64,000 bases of DNA from Rhizobium tumorigenes (GCF_003240565.2 NZ_CP117260.1:1-64000); one strand, 5' to 3'. Positions 8,114-16,806 are shown, counted from the first letter of the stretch. Made by a program: numbers and translations. The notes: generated from the letters alone by a model not told the origin.

Positions 8114-8883
8114 GATGGCGGGGTTTCCAGCAGCCGGTAATGGGTGGCGCGGACGACGGCCTGGGTGCGGTTCCTGGCGCCGAGCTTCCGGGCAGCGGCA
8201 TTCAGGTGCATGACGACGGTCGGCACGGAGCGCTCGATGATCCGCGAGATCTCCTTGGCCGAAAGTCCCTCGGCGGAATAGCGCAGGCATTCCCGCTCCC
8301 GCTCCGTCAATCGCATCTTGGCGACCGTCAGGGCAGAATTGTCGAACAGGCAATAGGCCGCCTCGTGGAAGACATGGGCAAGCAGCCCGAAGTCGGCGAT
8401 GTAGCGCAGGGCATGTTTCTCGAAGTCGCCGTTCTGTCCAAACCTGATGCCGGTGACCGTTGCATAGTCGCCGCGCGGCATGTGAACCGGCACGGTGACG
8501 CCCGTCGACATGTCGTGCTCGCTGAGATAGCGGGCAACGGGTTCGCTGTCTTCTCTCATGAACCTGTTGATGACCGTACCGGCGCGCCGGTCGTAGTCCC
8601 AGAAGAACGGCGTCGAGGTGCGCAATGCTACCTGCTGTACCGGGTCGAGCCGGAAATAACCGCGGTCGAACCAGTATTCGTGCATGTCGTCGGAGATATT
8701 GCGCAGCTTAAGCAGCGAGGGAAGCATGATGCCGCCCTCGAGATCATAGGGCACTGGCGTGTAGTCGTAGATCAGCGCCTCGAAACCGAGCTTCTTGATC
8801 GCCTCGAACGCGTGGTCGATGCGCCCGTCGAGGGTGTTATGGGCAGTGAACTGCCGTCGGATCGTCCCAATCTCATCAAGCAT
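8101..8883 (-). CDS. LuxR solo regulator of the plant-signal-responsive type
   Basis: LuxR-family regulator (260 aa) with an N-terminal autoinducer-binding domain (about residues 20-170) and a C-terminal GerE HTH (LTERERECLRYSAEGLSAKEI, about 190-250). Aligning DDMHEYWFDRGYFRLDP with TraR numbering places Met at position 57 and Trp at 61, in place of the Trp and Tyr of acyl-homoserine-lactone receptors. Asp70, Trp85 and Gly113 are kept. These M57/W61 changes are the known mark of the OryR/XccR/PsoR/PipR group, which answers plant-derived compounds rather than AHLs. No luxI gene is present in the window. It sits between two proline iminopeptidase genes, the arrangement typical of that group, and next to a peptide ABC importer as reported for PipR loci. 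Confidence 0.9.
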   Translation of the reverse strand: MLDEIGTIRRQFTAHNTLDGRIDHAFEAIKKLGFEALIYDYTPVPYDLEGGIMLPSLLKLRNISDDMHEYWFDRGYFRLDPVQQVALRTSTPFFWDYDRRAGTVINRFMREDSEPVARYLSEHDMSTGVTVPVHMPRGDYATVTGIRFGQNGDFEKHALRYIADFGLLAHVFHEAAYCLFDNSALTVAKMRLTERERECLRYSAEGLSAKEISRIIERSVPTVVMHLNAAARKLGARNRTQAVVRATHYRLLETPPSYNL

Positions 8884-8911
8884 CGCTGTTCCCCGGTCGT
8901 CGAACCGCGAC

Positions 8912-8927
8912 CTATCACTTCTTATAG
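8912..8927. promoter_or_regulatory. Repeated dyad, candidate LuxR-solo operator (copy 2)
   Basis: CTATCACTTCTTATAG in the divergent gap between the LuxR solo gene (start 8883) and the second proline iminopeptidase gene (start 9008). Its outer arms are identical to the copy at 8098-8113. The position suits control of both directions. Confidence 0.5.
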
Positions 8928-9007
8928 CTGGTAACGCAGCCGGTTTCCGGTAAAAATTTAGTCATGCCCAAAAGTTGAGCAAGAGAAATCTTACCGGAGC
9001 CCCATCG

Positions 9008-9898
9008 ATGTGGCATGAAATGCAGCCGGACGCCCGCTACGAGGTCGAAGTTGATGGCTTCAAGGTCGTCGCTTACAGCTTCGGCAGCGGCAGTGAAACG
9101 GTGTTTTGCCTGAATGGCGGACCGGGGCTTGCCTGCGACTATCTTCGTGAAGCGCACAGCTGTCTTGCCGCAAAGGGTTATAGGGTCGTTACTTTCGACC
9201 AGCTGGGAACGGGGGCATCGGATCGGCCGGACGACGCCGCGCTATGGACAATCGAGCGCTATGTGGAGGAGACCGAGACGGTCCGCCAGGCGCTGGGCCT
9301 CGGCAAGGTGCATCTGCTCGGTCACTCCTGGGGTGGTTGGCTCGCCATCGATTATGCATTGCGCTACCCGGACAATCTCCATAGCCTCATTCTCGAAGAC
9401 ACCGTCGCCGACATGCCGCATCTGATCCAGGAACTAGACCGCTTGCGGGCGGCGCTCGGGCCCGAGACCGTGGCGATGATGCAGAAGCACGAGGCGCAAG
9501 GGACCTACGAACATCCCGAATACCAGGCGGCGCTGACCATCCTCAGCTACCGCCATGTCTGCCGGCTTGCCGAATGGCCGGCGCCTGTCCGCCGCTCGCT
9601 CGATGACTGGAACATGGCGCCCTACATGGCGATGCAGGGGCCTAACGAATTCCTCTATATCGGCAATCTCAAGGATTGGAACCGCATCCCGGATCTGGCG
9701 CGCCTGACGCTGCCGGTGCTGATCACGGTGGGCGAGCACGACGAATTGACGCCGGCCTGTGCCCTGCGCATGACGCTGGCCCTGCCGAATGCCGAGCTGA
9801 AGGTTTTCTCCAACGCCAGCCACATGCCGTTCTACGAAAATCCTGGCGACTACTACCCGGCGCTTCTCGATTTCCTGTCCCGGCAAAAGGCTGCCTGA
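9008..9898 (+). CDS. Proline iminopeptidase-family alpha/beta hydrolase (second copy)
   Basis: Second S33-type hydrolase, 296 aa, divergent from the LuxR solo. It shows NGGPG (about 36-40), nucleophile GHSWGG (Ser107), the acid in VGEHDELT and the histidine in NASHMPF. Similarity to the copy at 7133-8047 runs along the whole length (for example YRHVCRLAEWP against [12 protein letters not shown]), so the pair probably arose by duplication and has diverged. ATG 9008 was preferred to an in-frame TTG at 8975 because GGAG lies eight bases upstream of it. The peptide importer genes follow on the same strand after ~50 bases, so the gene is probably the first of that operon and acts on imported peptides. 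Confidence 0.88.
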   Translation: MWHEMQPDARYEVEVDGFKVVAYSFGSGSETVFCLNGGPGLACDYLREAHSCLAAKGYRVVTFDQLGTGASDRPDDAALWTIERYVEETETVRQALGLGKVHLLGHSWGGWLAIDYALRYPDNLHSLILEDTVADMPHLIQELDRLRAALGPETVAMMQKHEAQGTYEHPEYQAALTILSYRHVCRLAEWPAPVRRSLDDWNMAPYMAMQGPNEFLYIGNLKDWNRIPDLARLTLPVLITVGEHDELTPACALRMTLALPNAELKVFSNASHMPFYENPGDYYPALLDFLSRQKAA

Positions 9899-9949
9899 TG
9901 CCATGTGAGTACAACCAAGTCCGGCCGGAGCGAGGGGGTATGCGCCACG

Positions 9950-10888
9950 ATGCATCGCTATAAGTTCATCCTGACCCGGCCGCTGCAGTTCGTGCCGGTG
10001 TTGTTCGGCATCAGCGTCATCACCTTCATCCTCGTCCGTCTCATTCCCGGCGATCCCGTGCGCAATATTCTCGGCACCCGCGCGACGCCCAGTGCCATCG
10101 CCAATATCCGCGCCCAATACGGCCTGGATGAGCCGATGTGGGTGCAGTACTTCTATTTCCTGCGCAATCTCGCCAATGGCGAAATGGGCAAATCCATCCT
10201 CTACAAGATCGACGTGCTGAAGCTCATCCTCACCCGTATAGAGCCGACGCTGGCACTGGTCGCGACAAGCGTCGTCCTGTCTGTAGTGATTGCCGTGCCG
10301 CTGGCAGCGATTGCGGCGCGCAGCAATGGGCGCGCGCCCGACCACATCATCCGCGTGGTCTCGACGTTCGGGATCGGCTTCCCGCCGTTCTGGCTGGGGC
10401 TGATGCTGATCATCCTCTTCAGCGTCGATCTCGGTTGGCTTCCGGTCTCCGGCTACGGCAATACGCTCGGCGAAAAGGCCGCCCATCTGCTGTTGCCGAG
10501 CCTGACCATTGCCTTGTCGCTCTCCACCGTTCTCACCCGCAGCCTGCGCACCGCGATGATCGAAGGTTTGAAATCCGACGTCGCAACTGCGGTGCGGGCG
10601 AGGGGCATGCCGGAAAGCACCGTCTTCTGGCGCCACGTCATGCCGAACTCTCTGCTGCCGACCATCAATCTGCTCGCCGTCAACATCGGATGGCTGATCG
10701 GCGGGACCGTTGTCGTCGAAACCGTCTTTGCCTTGCCCGGCATGGGGCAACTGCTGGTCCGCGCCATTTTCTCCCGCGACTACATGGTGGTCCAGGGTGT
10801 CGCCATGGTCTTTGCCTGCGCCACGGTGTTCATCAACTTCATTGCCGATATCGCGACGGTGATGGTCGATCCGAGGGTGCGGCTATGA
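9950..10888 (+). CDS. Peptide ABC transporter permease, DppB/OppB type
   Basis: Inner-membrane permease of a dipeptide/oligopeptide importer, 312 aa from ATG 9950. The family opening (LTRPLQFVPVLFGISVITFILVRLIPGDPV, broken here as a first membrane helix followed by the PGDP turn) and the EAA-type loop (AVRARGMPESTVFWRHVMPN) are visible, with about six membrane segments. GAGGGGG lies 11 bases upstream of ATG 9950; a GTG at 9905 would add 15 polar residues not seen in the family. Stop and next start overlap (ATGA). Forms the membrane channel with the next gene. Confidence 0.9.
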   Translation: MHRYKFILTRPLQFVPVLFGISVITFILVRLIPGDPVRNILGTRATPSAIANIRAQYGLDEPMWVQYFYFLRNLANGEMGKSILYKIDVLKLILTRIEPTLALVATSVVLSVVIAVPLAAIAARSNGRAPDHIIRVVSTFGIGFPPFWLGLMLIILFSVDLGWLPVSGYGNTLGEKAAHLLLPSLTIALSLSTVLTRSLRTAMIEGLKSDVATAVRARGMPESTVFWRHVMPNSLLPTINLLAVNIGWLIGGTVVVETVFALPGMGQLLVRAIFSRDYMVVQGVAMVFACATVFINFIADIATVMVDPRVRL

Positions 10889-11736
10889 GTGTACCATTGG
10901 CGTTTTCCACTGCGTTCGGTTGGCGCCGCGTCTTCGGGGGCCGGCTGACACTGGCCATCGGCGCGGGCATCCTGCTTTTCTTCGTGCTCGTGGCAGTCGG
11001 TGCGCCGTTGATTGCGCCCTACGACCCGATCCTCCAGGCCGCCGACGTGCGTCTGCAGGCACCGACTTTGCTGCACCCTTTCGGCACCGACAATTTCGGG
11101 CGGGATATCCTGTCCCGCGTCATCTGGGGTACTCGGATCGATCTACAGATTGCGGTGATCGGGGTTCTCTTTCCCTTCATGATCGGCACGATGGTCGGCA
11201 CCATCGCCGGTTTCTTCGGTGGGCCGGTTGACGCGGTTTTCATGCGGCTCGTCGATATCATCCTTGCCTTCCCTTTTCTGGTGCTGATGCTGTCGATTAT
11301 CGCCATCCTCGGGCCGGGGCTCGGCAGCTTCTATATCGCCATGGCGCTGGTGGGATGGGTGTCCTATGCGCGGCTGATCCGAGCCCAGATGCTGGTGCTG
11401 AAAAGCAGCGACTACGCGGTCGCGGCCGTCAGCCTCGGTTTCAGCCGCCCGCGCATCATGTTCCGGCATCTGCTGCCCAATGCTATCGCCGGATCGCTGG
11501 TGTTCTCGATGTCGGATGCCGTGCTGGTTCTCCTCAGCGGCGCCGCAGTCAGCTATCTCGGCCTCGGCGTGCAGCCGCCGCTGGCCGAATGGGGTGTCAT
11601 GGTGGCCGAGGGGCAGAGCTTCCTGACGACGGCCTGGTGGATCACGCTGTTTCCCGGCTTGTCCATCGTCTTCCTGGCTTTCGGTTTCAGCATGCTCGGC
11701 GATGCGCTTGGCGAACTCTTCGGAGTACAGGAATGA
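10885..11736 (+). CDS. Peptide ABC transporter permease, DppC/OppC type
   Basis: Second permease of the importer, 283 aa. Hallmarks are the first membrane helix, APYDPILQAADVRLQAPT, the HPFGTDNFGRDILSRVIWGTR segment (residues about 56-77) that is nearly invariant in DppC proteins, and the EAA loop (AAVSLGFSRPRIMFRHLLPN). The start at 10885 overlaps the stop of the preceding permease and its own stop overlaps the ATPase start, both as ATGA, so all three are translationally coupled. Confidence 0.92.
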   Translation: MSVPLAFSTAFGWRRVFGGRLTLAIGAGILLFFVLVAVGAPLIAPYDPILQAADVRLQAPTLLHPFGTDNFGRDILSRVIWGTRIDLQIAVIGVLFPFMIGTMVGTIAGFFGGPVDAVFMRLVDIILAFPFLVLMLSIIAILGPGLGSFYIAMALVGWVSYARLIRAQMLVLKSSDYAVAAVSLGFSRPRIMFRHLLPNAIAGSLVFSMSDAVLVLLSGAAVSYLGLGVQPPLAEWGVMVAEGQSFLTTAWWITLFPGLSIVFLAFGFSMLGDALGELFGVQE

Positions 11737-13436
11737 TCAGTCCCATTCTCTCTGTCCGGGATCTGACGGTCAGGCTGCATGGCCTCGGCGCGGAGAGGAC
11801 GCTCATCGATGCTGTCTCGCTCGATGTCGGCAAGGCCGAGATTGTCGGGCTCGTCGGTGAAAGCGGCTCCGGCAAGAGCCTGTTCTGCCGCTCGCTGGTG
11901 CGGCTGATGCCGTCGTCGCGCCTGAAGATCGACAGCGGCTCCGTGCTGCTGGATGGCCGCGACCTAACCGAAATCAGCGACGCCGAGATGCTGAAGGTCC
12001 GCGGGGCCGAGATCGGCATGATCTTCCAGAACCCGACCAGCCACCTCGACCCTGTCATGCGGATCGGCGATCAGATCGCCGAAGGTATCCGATATCATCA
12101 GGGTGCGAGCCCGCGTGACGCGAAGGCCGCAGCCATCGACATTCTTGGCCAGGTCGGGCTTCCCGACCCGGTCCGCCAGTACGACAGCTATGCCCACGAA
12201 TTTTCCGGCGGAATGCGGCAGCGCGCAATGATCGGGGTTGCGCTGTCCTGCAATCCCAAGATCCTGATTGCCGACGAGCCGACGACTGCCCTCGATGTCA
12301 CCATCCAGGCGCAGATCCTGCGGCTGCTGATGGACATCCGCGACAAACGCGGCCTTTCGATCATTCTCATCACCCATGACCTCGGCATCGTTGCCCAGAC
12401 CTGCGACCGGATCGCGGTGCTGCGTGGCGGACGATTGCTGGAAGTTGGGCCGAAGCGCCAGGTCCTGTCGGCGCCGCGCGATCCCTATACGGTCAGCCTG
12501 ATCGCCAGCCATCCTTCTATCGTCGAAGAGGCGCCGCTCACCGTCGCATGCTTCCCCGCCTCAACGCCGGTGGAACGGCCGCTTCTCGAGGTGGACGACC
12601 TCTATGTCCGCTTTGCTTTGGGCGGGGGCCTGTTCAAGGCCGGCGCCAAAACCGTCACTGCGGTTGCTGGCGTGAGCCTGCAGATCATGCCCGGCGAAAG
12701 TGTAGGCGTCGTCGGGGAATCCGGCAGTGGCAAGAGCACGCTCGCCCGCGCCATTCTGGGCCTGACGCCGCTCTCCTCCGGCCATGTCTCGTTCGAGGGC
12801 GTGGACCTTGCCCAGCAGAAGCGCGCGGCCCTCAACAAGTTGCGCCACGAGGCGGCTATGGTGTTTCAGGATCCCTACAACGCACTCAATCCCCGGCTGC
12901 GCATCGGCGAGATGCTTGCCGAAGTGCTGCGCGTGCAGGGCAAGACCTCTGCCGCCGATATCCCGGCGCGGATCGGCGAGCTTCTGGACCTTGTCGGGCT
13001 GGAGCGTGAGTTTGCCAACCGCCGGCCGCGCAGCATGAGCGGTGGGCAATGCCAGAGGGCGGGGATCGCCCGGGCGCTGGCCGTCGATCCGAAGCTGATC
13101 ATCGCAGACGAATGCGTCGCCGCCCTCGACGTGACGATCCAGGCGCAGATCATCGAACTGTTCCGGGATCTGAAGCGGAAGATGAACCTGACGCTGATCT
13201 TCATCGCCCATGACCTCGCCATCGTGCGCAATCTTTGCGACCGGGTCGTCGTCATGTATCGCGGCGAGATCGTCGAGGAGGGGCTCTGCGCAGAGGTTTT
13301 CGCCCGGCCGAAGCATCCCTACACCGCAGCCCTGATAGCAGCGATTCCCGATATCGATCCGGACAAGCCCTTGCTTGCCGACATCGCCTGCGAGCTGCGA
13401 TTGACGCTACCACCTTCACTCGAACGACTGTCATAA
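11733..13436 (+). CDS. Fused peptide ABC transporter ATPase (DppD-DppF type)
   Basis: One 567-residue protein holding both nucleotide-binding domains that are usually two separate proteins. Domain 1 (about 1-255): Walker A GESGSGKS, signature FSGGMRQR, Walker B ILIADEPTTALD. Domain 2 (about 285-560): Walker A GESGSGKST, signature MSGGQCQR, then LIIADECVAALD, where Cys replaces the usual Pro after the catalytic Glu. Both H-loops (LITHDLG, FIAHDLA) are present. It energises the permease pair encoded just upstream. Such fusions are seen in some glutathione/peptide importers (GsiA-like). Coupled by ATGA to the permease gene and followed after 19 bases by the binding protein gene. Confidence 0.92.
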   Translation: MISPILSVRDLTVRLHGLGAERTLIDAVSLDVGKAEIVGLVGESGSGKSLFCRSLVRLMPSSRLKIDSGSVLLDGRDLTEISDAEMLKVRGAEIGMIFQNPTSHLDPVMRIGDQIAEGIRYHQGASPRDAKAAAIDILGQVGLPDPVRQYDSYAHEFSGGMRQRAMIGVALSCNPKILIADEPTTALDVTIQAQILRLLMDIRDKRGLSIILITHDLGIVAQTCDRIAVLRGGRLLEVGPKRQVLSAPRDPYTVSLIASHPSIVEEAPLTVACFPASTPVERPLLEVDDLYVRFALGGGLFKAGAKTVTAVAGVSLQIMPGESVGVVGESGSGKSTLARAILGLTPLSSGHVSFEGVDLAQQKRAALNKLRHEAAMVFQDPYNALNPRLRIGEMLAEVLRVQGKTSAADIPARIGELLDLVGLEREFANRRPRSMSGGQCQRAGIARALAVDPKLIIADECVAALDVTIQAQIIELFRDLKRKMNLTLIFIAHDLAIVRNLCDRVVVMYRGEIVEEGLCAEVFARPKHPYTAALIAAIPDIDPDKPLLADIACELRLTLPPSLERLS

Positions 13437-13455
13437 CAAAAAAGGGAACGACATC

Positions 13456-14970
13456 ATGACCAGGAAATGGAAGACTGCCGGCCTTGCGCTCATCGTCGCG
13501 GGCCTCACCCTCAGCGCCAGCTTTGCCGAAGCGGCCGGCGTTCTGACCATCGGCCGCCGCGAGGACTCAACCACCTTCGACCCGATCAAGACGGCCCAGA
13601 ATATCGACAACTGGGTGTTCTCCAACGTCTACGACGTTCTTGTCCGCGTCGACAAGACCGGCACGAAACTGGAACCGGGACTGGCCGAAAGCTGGACAAT
13701 CTCAGACGACGGCCTGACCTACGTCTTCAAGATCCGTGACGCCAAGTTCTCCGACGGCTCGCCGCTGACGGCGGAAGATGCCGCCTACAGCCTGCTGCGT
13801 ATCCGCGACGACAAGGCATCGCTTTGGGGCGACTCGTTCAAGGTGATCGACACCGCTGTCGCGACCGACCCCCGCACCCTGACGATCAAGCTCAAGAACC
13901 CCTCCGCGCCCTTCCTGTCGACGCTGGCTCTGCCCAACGCCTCCGTGATTTCGAAGAAGGGCATGGAAGCGCTCGGTTCGGATGGCTACAGCGAGAAGCC
14001 GATTGCTTCCGGTGCCTTCGTCGTCGATGAATGGCGTCGCGGAGACCGGGTCATCCTGAAGAAGAACCCGTATTTCTGGCAGGCCGATCGCGTCAAGCTC
14101 GACGGCGTGGAGTGGATTTCGGTTCCCGATGACAACACCCGCATGCTGAACGTGCAGGCCGGCCAGCTCGACACCGCGATCTTCGTTCCCTTCTCCCGCG
14201 TCGCCGAATTGAAGAAGGATCCCAATCTCAACGTCGATACCGACCCGTCCACCCGCGAAGACCACCTGCTGATCAACCATGAGCATGGCGCTCTTGCCAA
14301 GAAGGAAGTCCGGCAGGCGCTCGATCTGGCCATCGACAAGAAGGCCATCGTCGATGCCGTGACATTCGGACAGGGAACCGTCGCCAATTCGTACATTCCG
14401 AAAGGCGCACTCTATTACTACGCCGACAACTTGCAGCGCCCTTACGATCCGGAAAAGGCAAAGCAGATGCTGGCTGCTGCGGGCGCCTCGGACCTGAAGC
14501 TCAATTATCTGCTGCGTGCCGGCGACGAGGTCGACGAGCAGATTGCCGTGCTCTTGCAGCAGCAGCTGCAGAAGGCCGGGATCACCGCAACCCTGCAGAA
14601 GGTCGATGCCAGCCAGGAGTGGGACATGATCGTTGCCGGCGACTACGATGTGTCGGTCAATTACTGGACGAACGACATCCTCGATCCGGACCAGAAGACG
14701 ACATTCGTGCTCGGCCATGACTCGAACAACAACTATTCGACCCATTACAAGAATGAAAAGGTGAAGGCGCTGGTGGCTGCCGCTCGCCTGGAACTCGACC
14801 CCGTGAAACGCCAGCAGATGTATGTCGATCTCCAGAAGATCGCCAAGGACGATGTCAACTGGATCGACCTCTACTATAGCCCCTACATCAACGTCTCGCG
14901 CAAGAATATCGACAACTTCTACCAGAACCCGCTCGGCCGCTTCTTCCTCGAAGACACCGTCAAGAACTGA
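13456..14970 (+). CDS. Peptide ABC transporter substrate-binding protein, DppA/OppA type
   Basis: Periplasmic solute-binding protein of family 5, 504 aa, with a clear Sec signal peptide ending at about ASFAEA-AG (residue 26-27). Family features are the early TFDPIKTAQNIDNWVFSNVYD region, LEPGLAESWTISDDGLTYVF and FSDGSPLTAEDAAYSL. It binds the peptide or amide ligand and delivers it to the permeases encoded upstream. It is last in the operon, and an unusual AAAAAAGGGAACGAC leader serves as Shine-Dalgarno. A strong bidirectional terminator follows. In PipR-type loci the corresponding binding protein is needed for response to the plant signal, so this one may feed the LuxR solo; that is inference. 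Confidence 0.93.
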   Translation: MTRKWKTAGLALIVAGLTLSASFAEAAGVLTIGRREDSTTFDPIKTAQNIDNWVFSNVYDVLVRVDKTGTKLEPGLAESWTISDDGLTYVFKIRDAKFSDGSPLTAEDAAYSLLRIRDDKASLWGDSFKVIDTAVATDPRTLTIKLKNPSAPFLSTLALPNASVISKKGMEALGSDGYSEKPIASGAFVVDEWRRGDRVILKKNPYFWQADRVKLDGVEWISVPDDNTRMLNVQAGQLDTAIFVPFSRVAELKKDPNLNVDTDPSTREDHLLINHEHGALAKKEVRQALDLAIDKKAIVDAVTFGQGTVANSYIPKGALYYYADNLQRPYDPEKAKQMLAAAGASDLKLNYLLRAGDEVDEQIAVLLQQQLQKAGITATLQKVDASQEWDMIVAGDYDVSVNYWTNDILDPDQKTTFVLGHDSNNNYSTHYKNEKVKALVAAARLELDPVKRQQMYVDLQKIAKDDVNWIDLYYSPYINVSRKNIDNFYQNPLGRFFLEDTVKN

Positions 14971-14986
14971 GCGCTTTAAACGTGCG

Positions 14987-15018
14987 AAAGGCTGCTGCGA
15001 GCGATCGCGGCAGCCTTT
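14987..15018. terminator. Bidirectional intrinsic terminator
   Basis: Arms AAAGGCTGC (14987-14995) and GCAGCCTTT (15010-15018), with an extra inner GCGA/TCGC pairing. A-run and T-run on the two sides allow use by the importer operon on the plus strand and by the converging transaminase gene on the minus strand. Confidence 0.8.
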
Positions 15019-15033
15019 TCAATTTAGAGACAG

Positions 15034-15888
15034 TCAGATCGCCGAGGAAAGGCGGCTTGCCGTGTAGAGATCGCGCAGCTGCCGGCAGATCGGGCCGGGC
15101 TTGCCGTCGCCGATCGTCGTGTCGTCGATCCTGACCACCGGCGTCGCGAAATTGGTCGCGGATGTCACGAAAGCCTCTGCAGCCTGCTTGGCTTCCTCGA
15201 CGCTGAACCCGCGTTCCTCGACGGCAATGCCCGCGCCACGCGCAAGGTCGATGATGCTTGCCCGGGTAATTCCGTGCAGGATCGCGTGGGAGAGGCCACG
15301 AGTTACCAGCGTACCATCGGTCTTGACGATATGCGCCGTTGCAGAGCTGGCCTCGGTGACAAGCCCGTCCTCCACCAGCCAAGCGTCGTCGGCGCCGCGC
15401 CGCATCGCTTCCATCTTTGCCATCGACGGGTAAAGCAGCTGGACGGTCTTGATATCGCGGCGTTCCCACCGCCAGTCCGGCACAGTGGCGATCGCGATCC
15501 CGGTTTCATTGCGGGGATTGGCGAGCACCGGTTTTGCCTGGGTAAAGAGCACGATGGTCGGCTCCGGCTTTGCCGGAAAGGCGAAATCGCGGGCGGCAGG
15601 ACCACGGCTGATCTGCAGATAGATCAGCCCCTCATCGAGCCCGTTTCGGCTCACGAGTTCCCGATGCACGGAAAGCAGTGCGGTCTCCGACAGTGGGCAG
15701 GCGATATCGAGTTCGGACAGCGAACGCTGCAGGCGGGCGGAGTGGCCTTGGTAGTCGATCAGCTTGCCGCCGATCACGGCAGTCACTTCGTAGATGGCAT
15801 CGGCGAACAGAAAGCCGCGGTCGAACACGGAGACTTTCGCGTCGGGTTCAGCAAGCCAGTCGCCATTCAGATAAACAATACGGGTCAA
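15034..15888 (-). CDS. D-amino-acid transaminase (class IV PLP enzyme)
   Basis: Fold-type IV PLP aminotransferase, 284 aa, interconverting D-amino acids and 2-oxo acids, or possibly a branched-chain relative. Visible features: VYLNGDWLAEPDAKVSVFDRGFLFADAIYE at the N-terminus (DRGFLFAD is the class IV signature), the PLP lysine about K147 in RDIKTVQLL, and the phosphate-binding TSATNFATPVV near residue 255. The start is TTG at 15888, eight bases after GAGG; the first ATG inside would remove the conserved N-terminus. A longer frame continues upstream over pxpA but has no support. It follows pxpA by 14 bases on the same strand, so D-glutamate or D-pyroglutamate turnover is a reasonable guess. 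Confidence 0.85.
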   Translation of the reverse strand: MTRIVYLNGDWLAEPDAKVSVFDRGFLFADAIYEVTAVIGGKLIDYQGHSARLQRSLSELDIACPLSETALLSVHRELVSRNGLDEGLIYLQISRGPAARDFAFPAKPEPTIVLFTQAKPVLANPRNETGIAIATVPDWRWERRDIKTVQLLYPSMAKMEAMRRGADDAWLVEDGLVTEASSATAHIVKTDGTLVTRGLSHAILHGITRASIIDLARGAGIAVEERGFSVEEAKQAAEAFVTSATNFATPVVRIDDTTIGDGKPGPICRQLRDLYTASRLSSAI

Positions 15889-15902
15889 GTTCAGGTCCTC
15901 GG

Positions 15903-16676
15903 TCAGAGAGCGGGTTTTGCGAAAGGGGCGATGTCGATGCCATGCGCGGAAAGCGATGCGCGCAGGGCACGGGCCATGGCGACGGCGCTGGGGTTGTCGC
16001 CATGGACGCAGATCGTTGCAGCCTCGACCGGCAGCATCTTGCCGCCGATGGTAGGGATCAATCCATCCCGGACCATGGACAGGACCTGGTCGACGCTCTG
16101 TTGCGGGTCGTGGATGACCGAGCCCTCCCGCTGCCGCGATGTCAGCATGCCGGTATCGTCGTAGGTGCGGTCCGCGTAGACCTCGCAGGCAACCCGCAGG
16201 CCGACGGTTGCCGCCGCCTTCATCGTCTCGGAATAGGGGAGCGTGACGAACACCAGAGACGGGTCGACGGCCTTGATGGCGCGAACGCAGACGCCTGCAA
16301 GCTCCGCATCTTCCGCCGCCATGTTGCCGAGCGAGCCATGGGTCTTGACGTGGGTCATCGGCCAGCCGAGCGCTCTTGCCATCCCCTGCATTGCGGCGAT
16401 CTGGTAGATGATCTGGGCTTCCAGATCTTCCGGCCTTTCGCCGGAGATGTGACGGCGGCCGAAGCCGTAGAGATCCATGAAGGACGGGTGCGCGCCGATG
16501 GCCACACCCCGCGCCTTGGCGGCAAGGATTGTATCGCGCATCACCACGGGATCGCCGGCGTGAAAACCGCAGGCTATGTTGGCGGTGGAAATTACCTCCA
16601 GCATAGCGCTGTCGTCGCCGATCTTGTAGGCGCCGAAACTTTCGCCCATGTCGCAATTGAGGTCTACGGTTGCCAT
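15903..16676 (-). CDS. pxpA: 5-oxoprolinase subunit A (LamB/YcsF family)
   Basis: PxpA works with PxpBC to open 5-oxoproline (pyroglutamate) to glutamate at the cost of ATP. The family pattern is complete: DLNCDMGESFG at residues 5-15, NIACGFHAGDP (about 33-43), GAHPSFMDLYGFGRR (about 61-75), VKTHGSLGNMA, and the C-terminal ICVHGDNPSAV. Length 257 aa is standard. In most genomes pxpB, pxpC and pxpA form one operon; here pxpA is divergent from pxpBC and shares an operon with the D-amino-acid transaminase. The divergent gap holds a TTGACA box and a GGTATACTGAA motif also found upstream of the amino acid importer at 24 kb. Confidence 0.95.
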   Translation of the reverse strand: MATVDLNCDMGESFGAYKIGDDSAMLEVISTANIACGFHAGDPVVMRDTILAAKARGVAIGAHPSFMDLYGFGRRHISGERPEDLEAQIIYQIAAMQGMARALGWPMTHVKTHGSLGNMAAEDAELAGVCVRAIKAVDPSLVFVTLPYSETMKAAATVGLRVACEVYADRTYDDTGMLTSRQREGSVIHDPQQSVDQVLSMVRDGLIPTIGGKMLPVEAATICVHGDNPSAVAMARALRASLSAHGIDIAPFAKPAL

Positions 16677-16769
16677 GGCTGGGATCTCCTTGCAGGATAG
16701 GCGTCAGGCCAGCAGACTGATGTCCTGCCCAGTCTACGACCCTACTGTCGCGCGCAAAAGCAGTTTCGG

Positions 16770-16806
16770 TTGACATACAGTTGGTATACTGAAATAGCAA
16801 TATAGT
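16770..16806 (+). promoter_or_regulatory. Promoter-like element with GGTATACTGAA motif in pxpA-pxpB gap
   Basis: TTGACA lies at 16770-16775, with TATAGT at 16801-16806 and weaker -10 options nearer. Between them, 16783-16793 reads GGTATACTGAA, an 11-base match to 23978-23988. The GTATAC core resembles operators of GntR/FCD regulators, two of which are encoded in this operon. Operator role is inferred. Confidence 0.45.

Noticed and set aside
9434-10750. 438-codon minus-strand frame under the iminopeptidase and permease genes
   Set aside because: Antisense shadow; composition dominated by Arg, Gln, His and Asp, and the plus strand encodes recognised proteins.
15889-16800. Upstream extension of the transaminase frame across pxpA
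   Set aside because: The extension is out of frame with pxpA, which has complete family motifs; the TTG at 15888 with GAGG explains the transaminase start.
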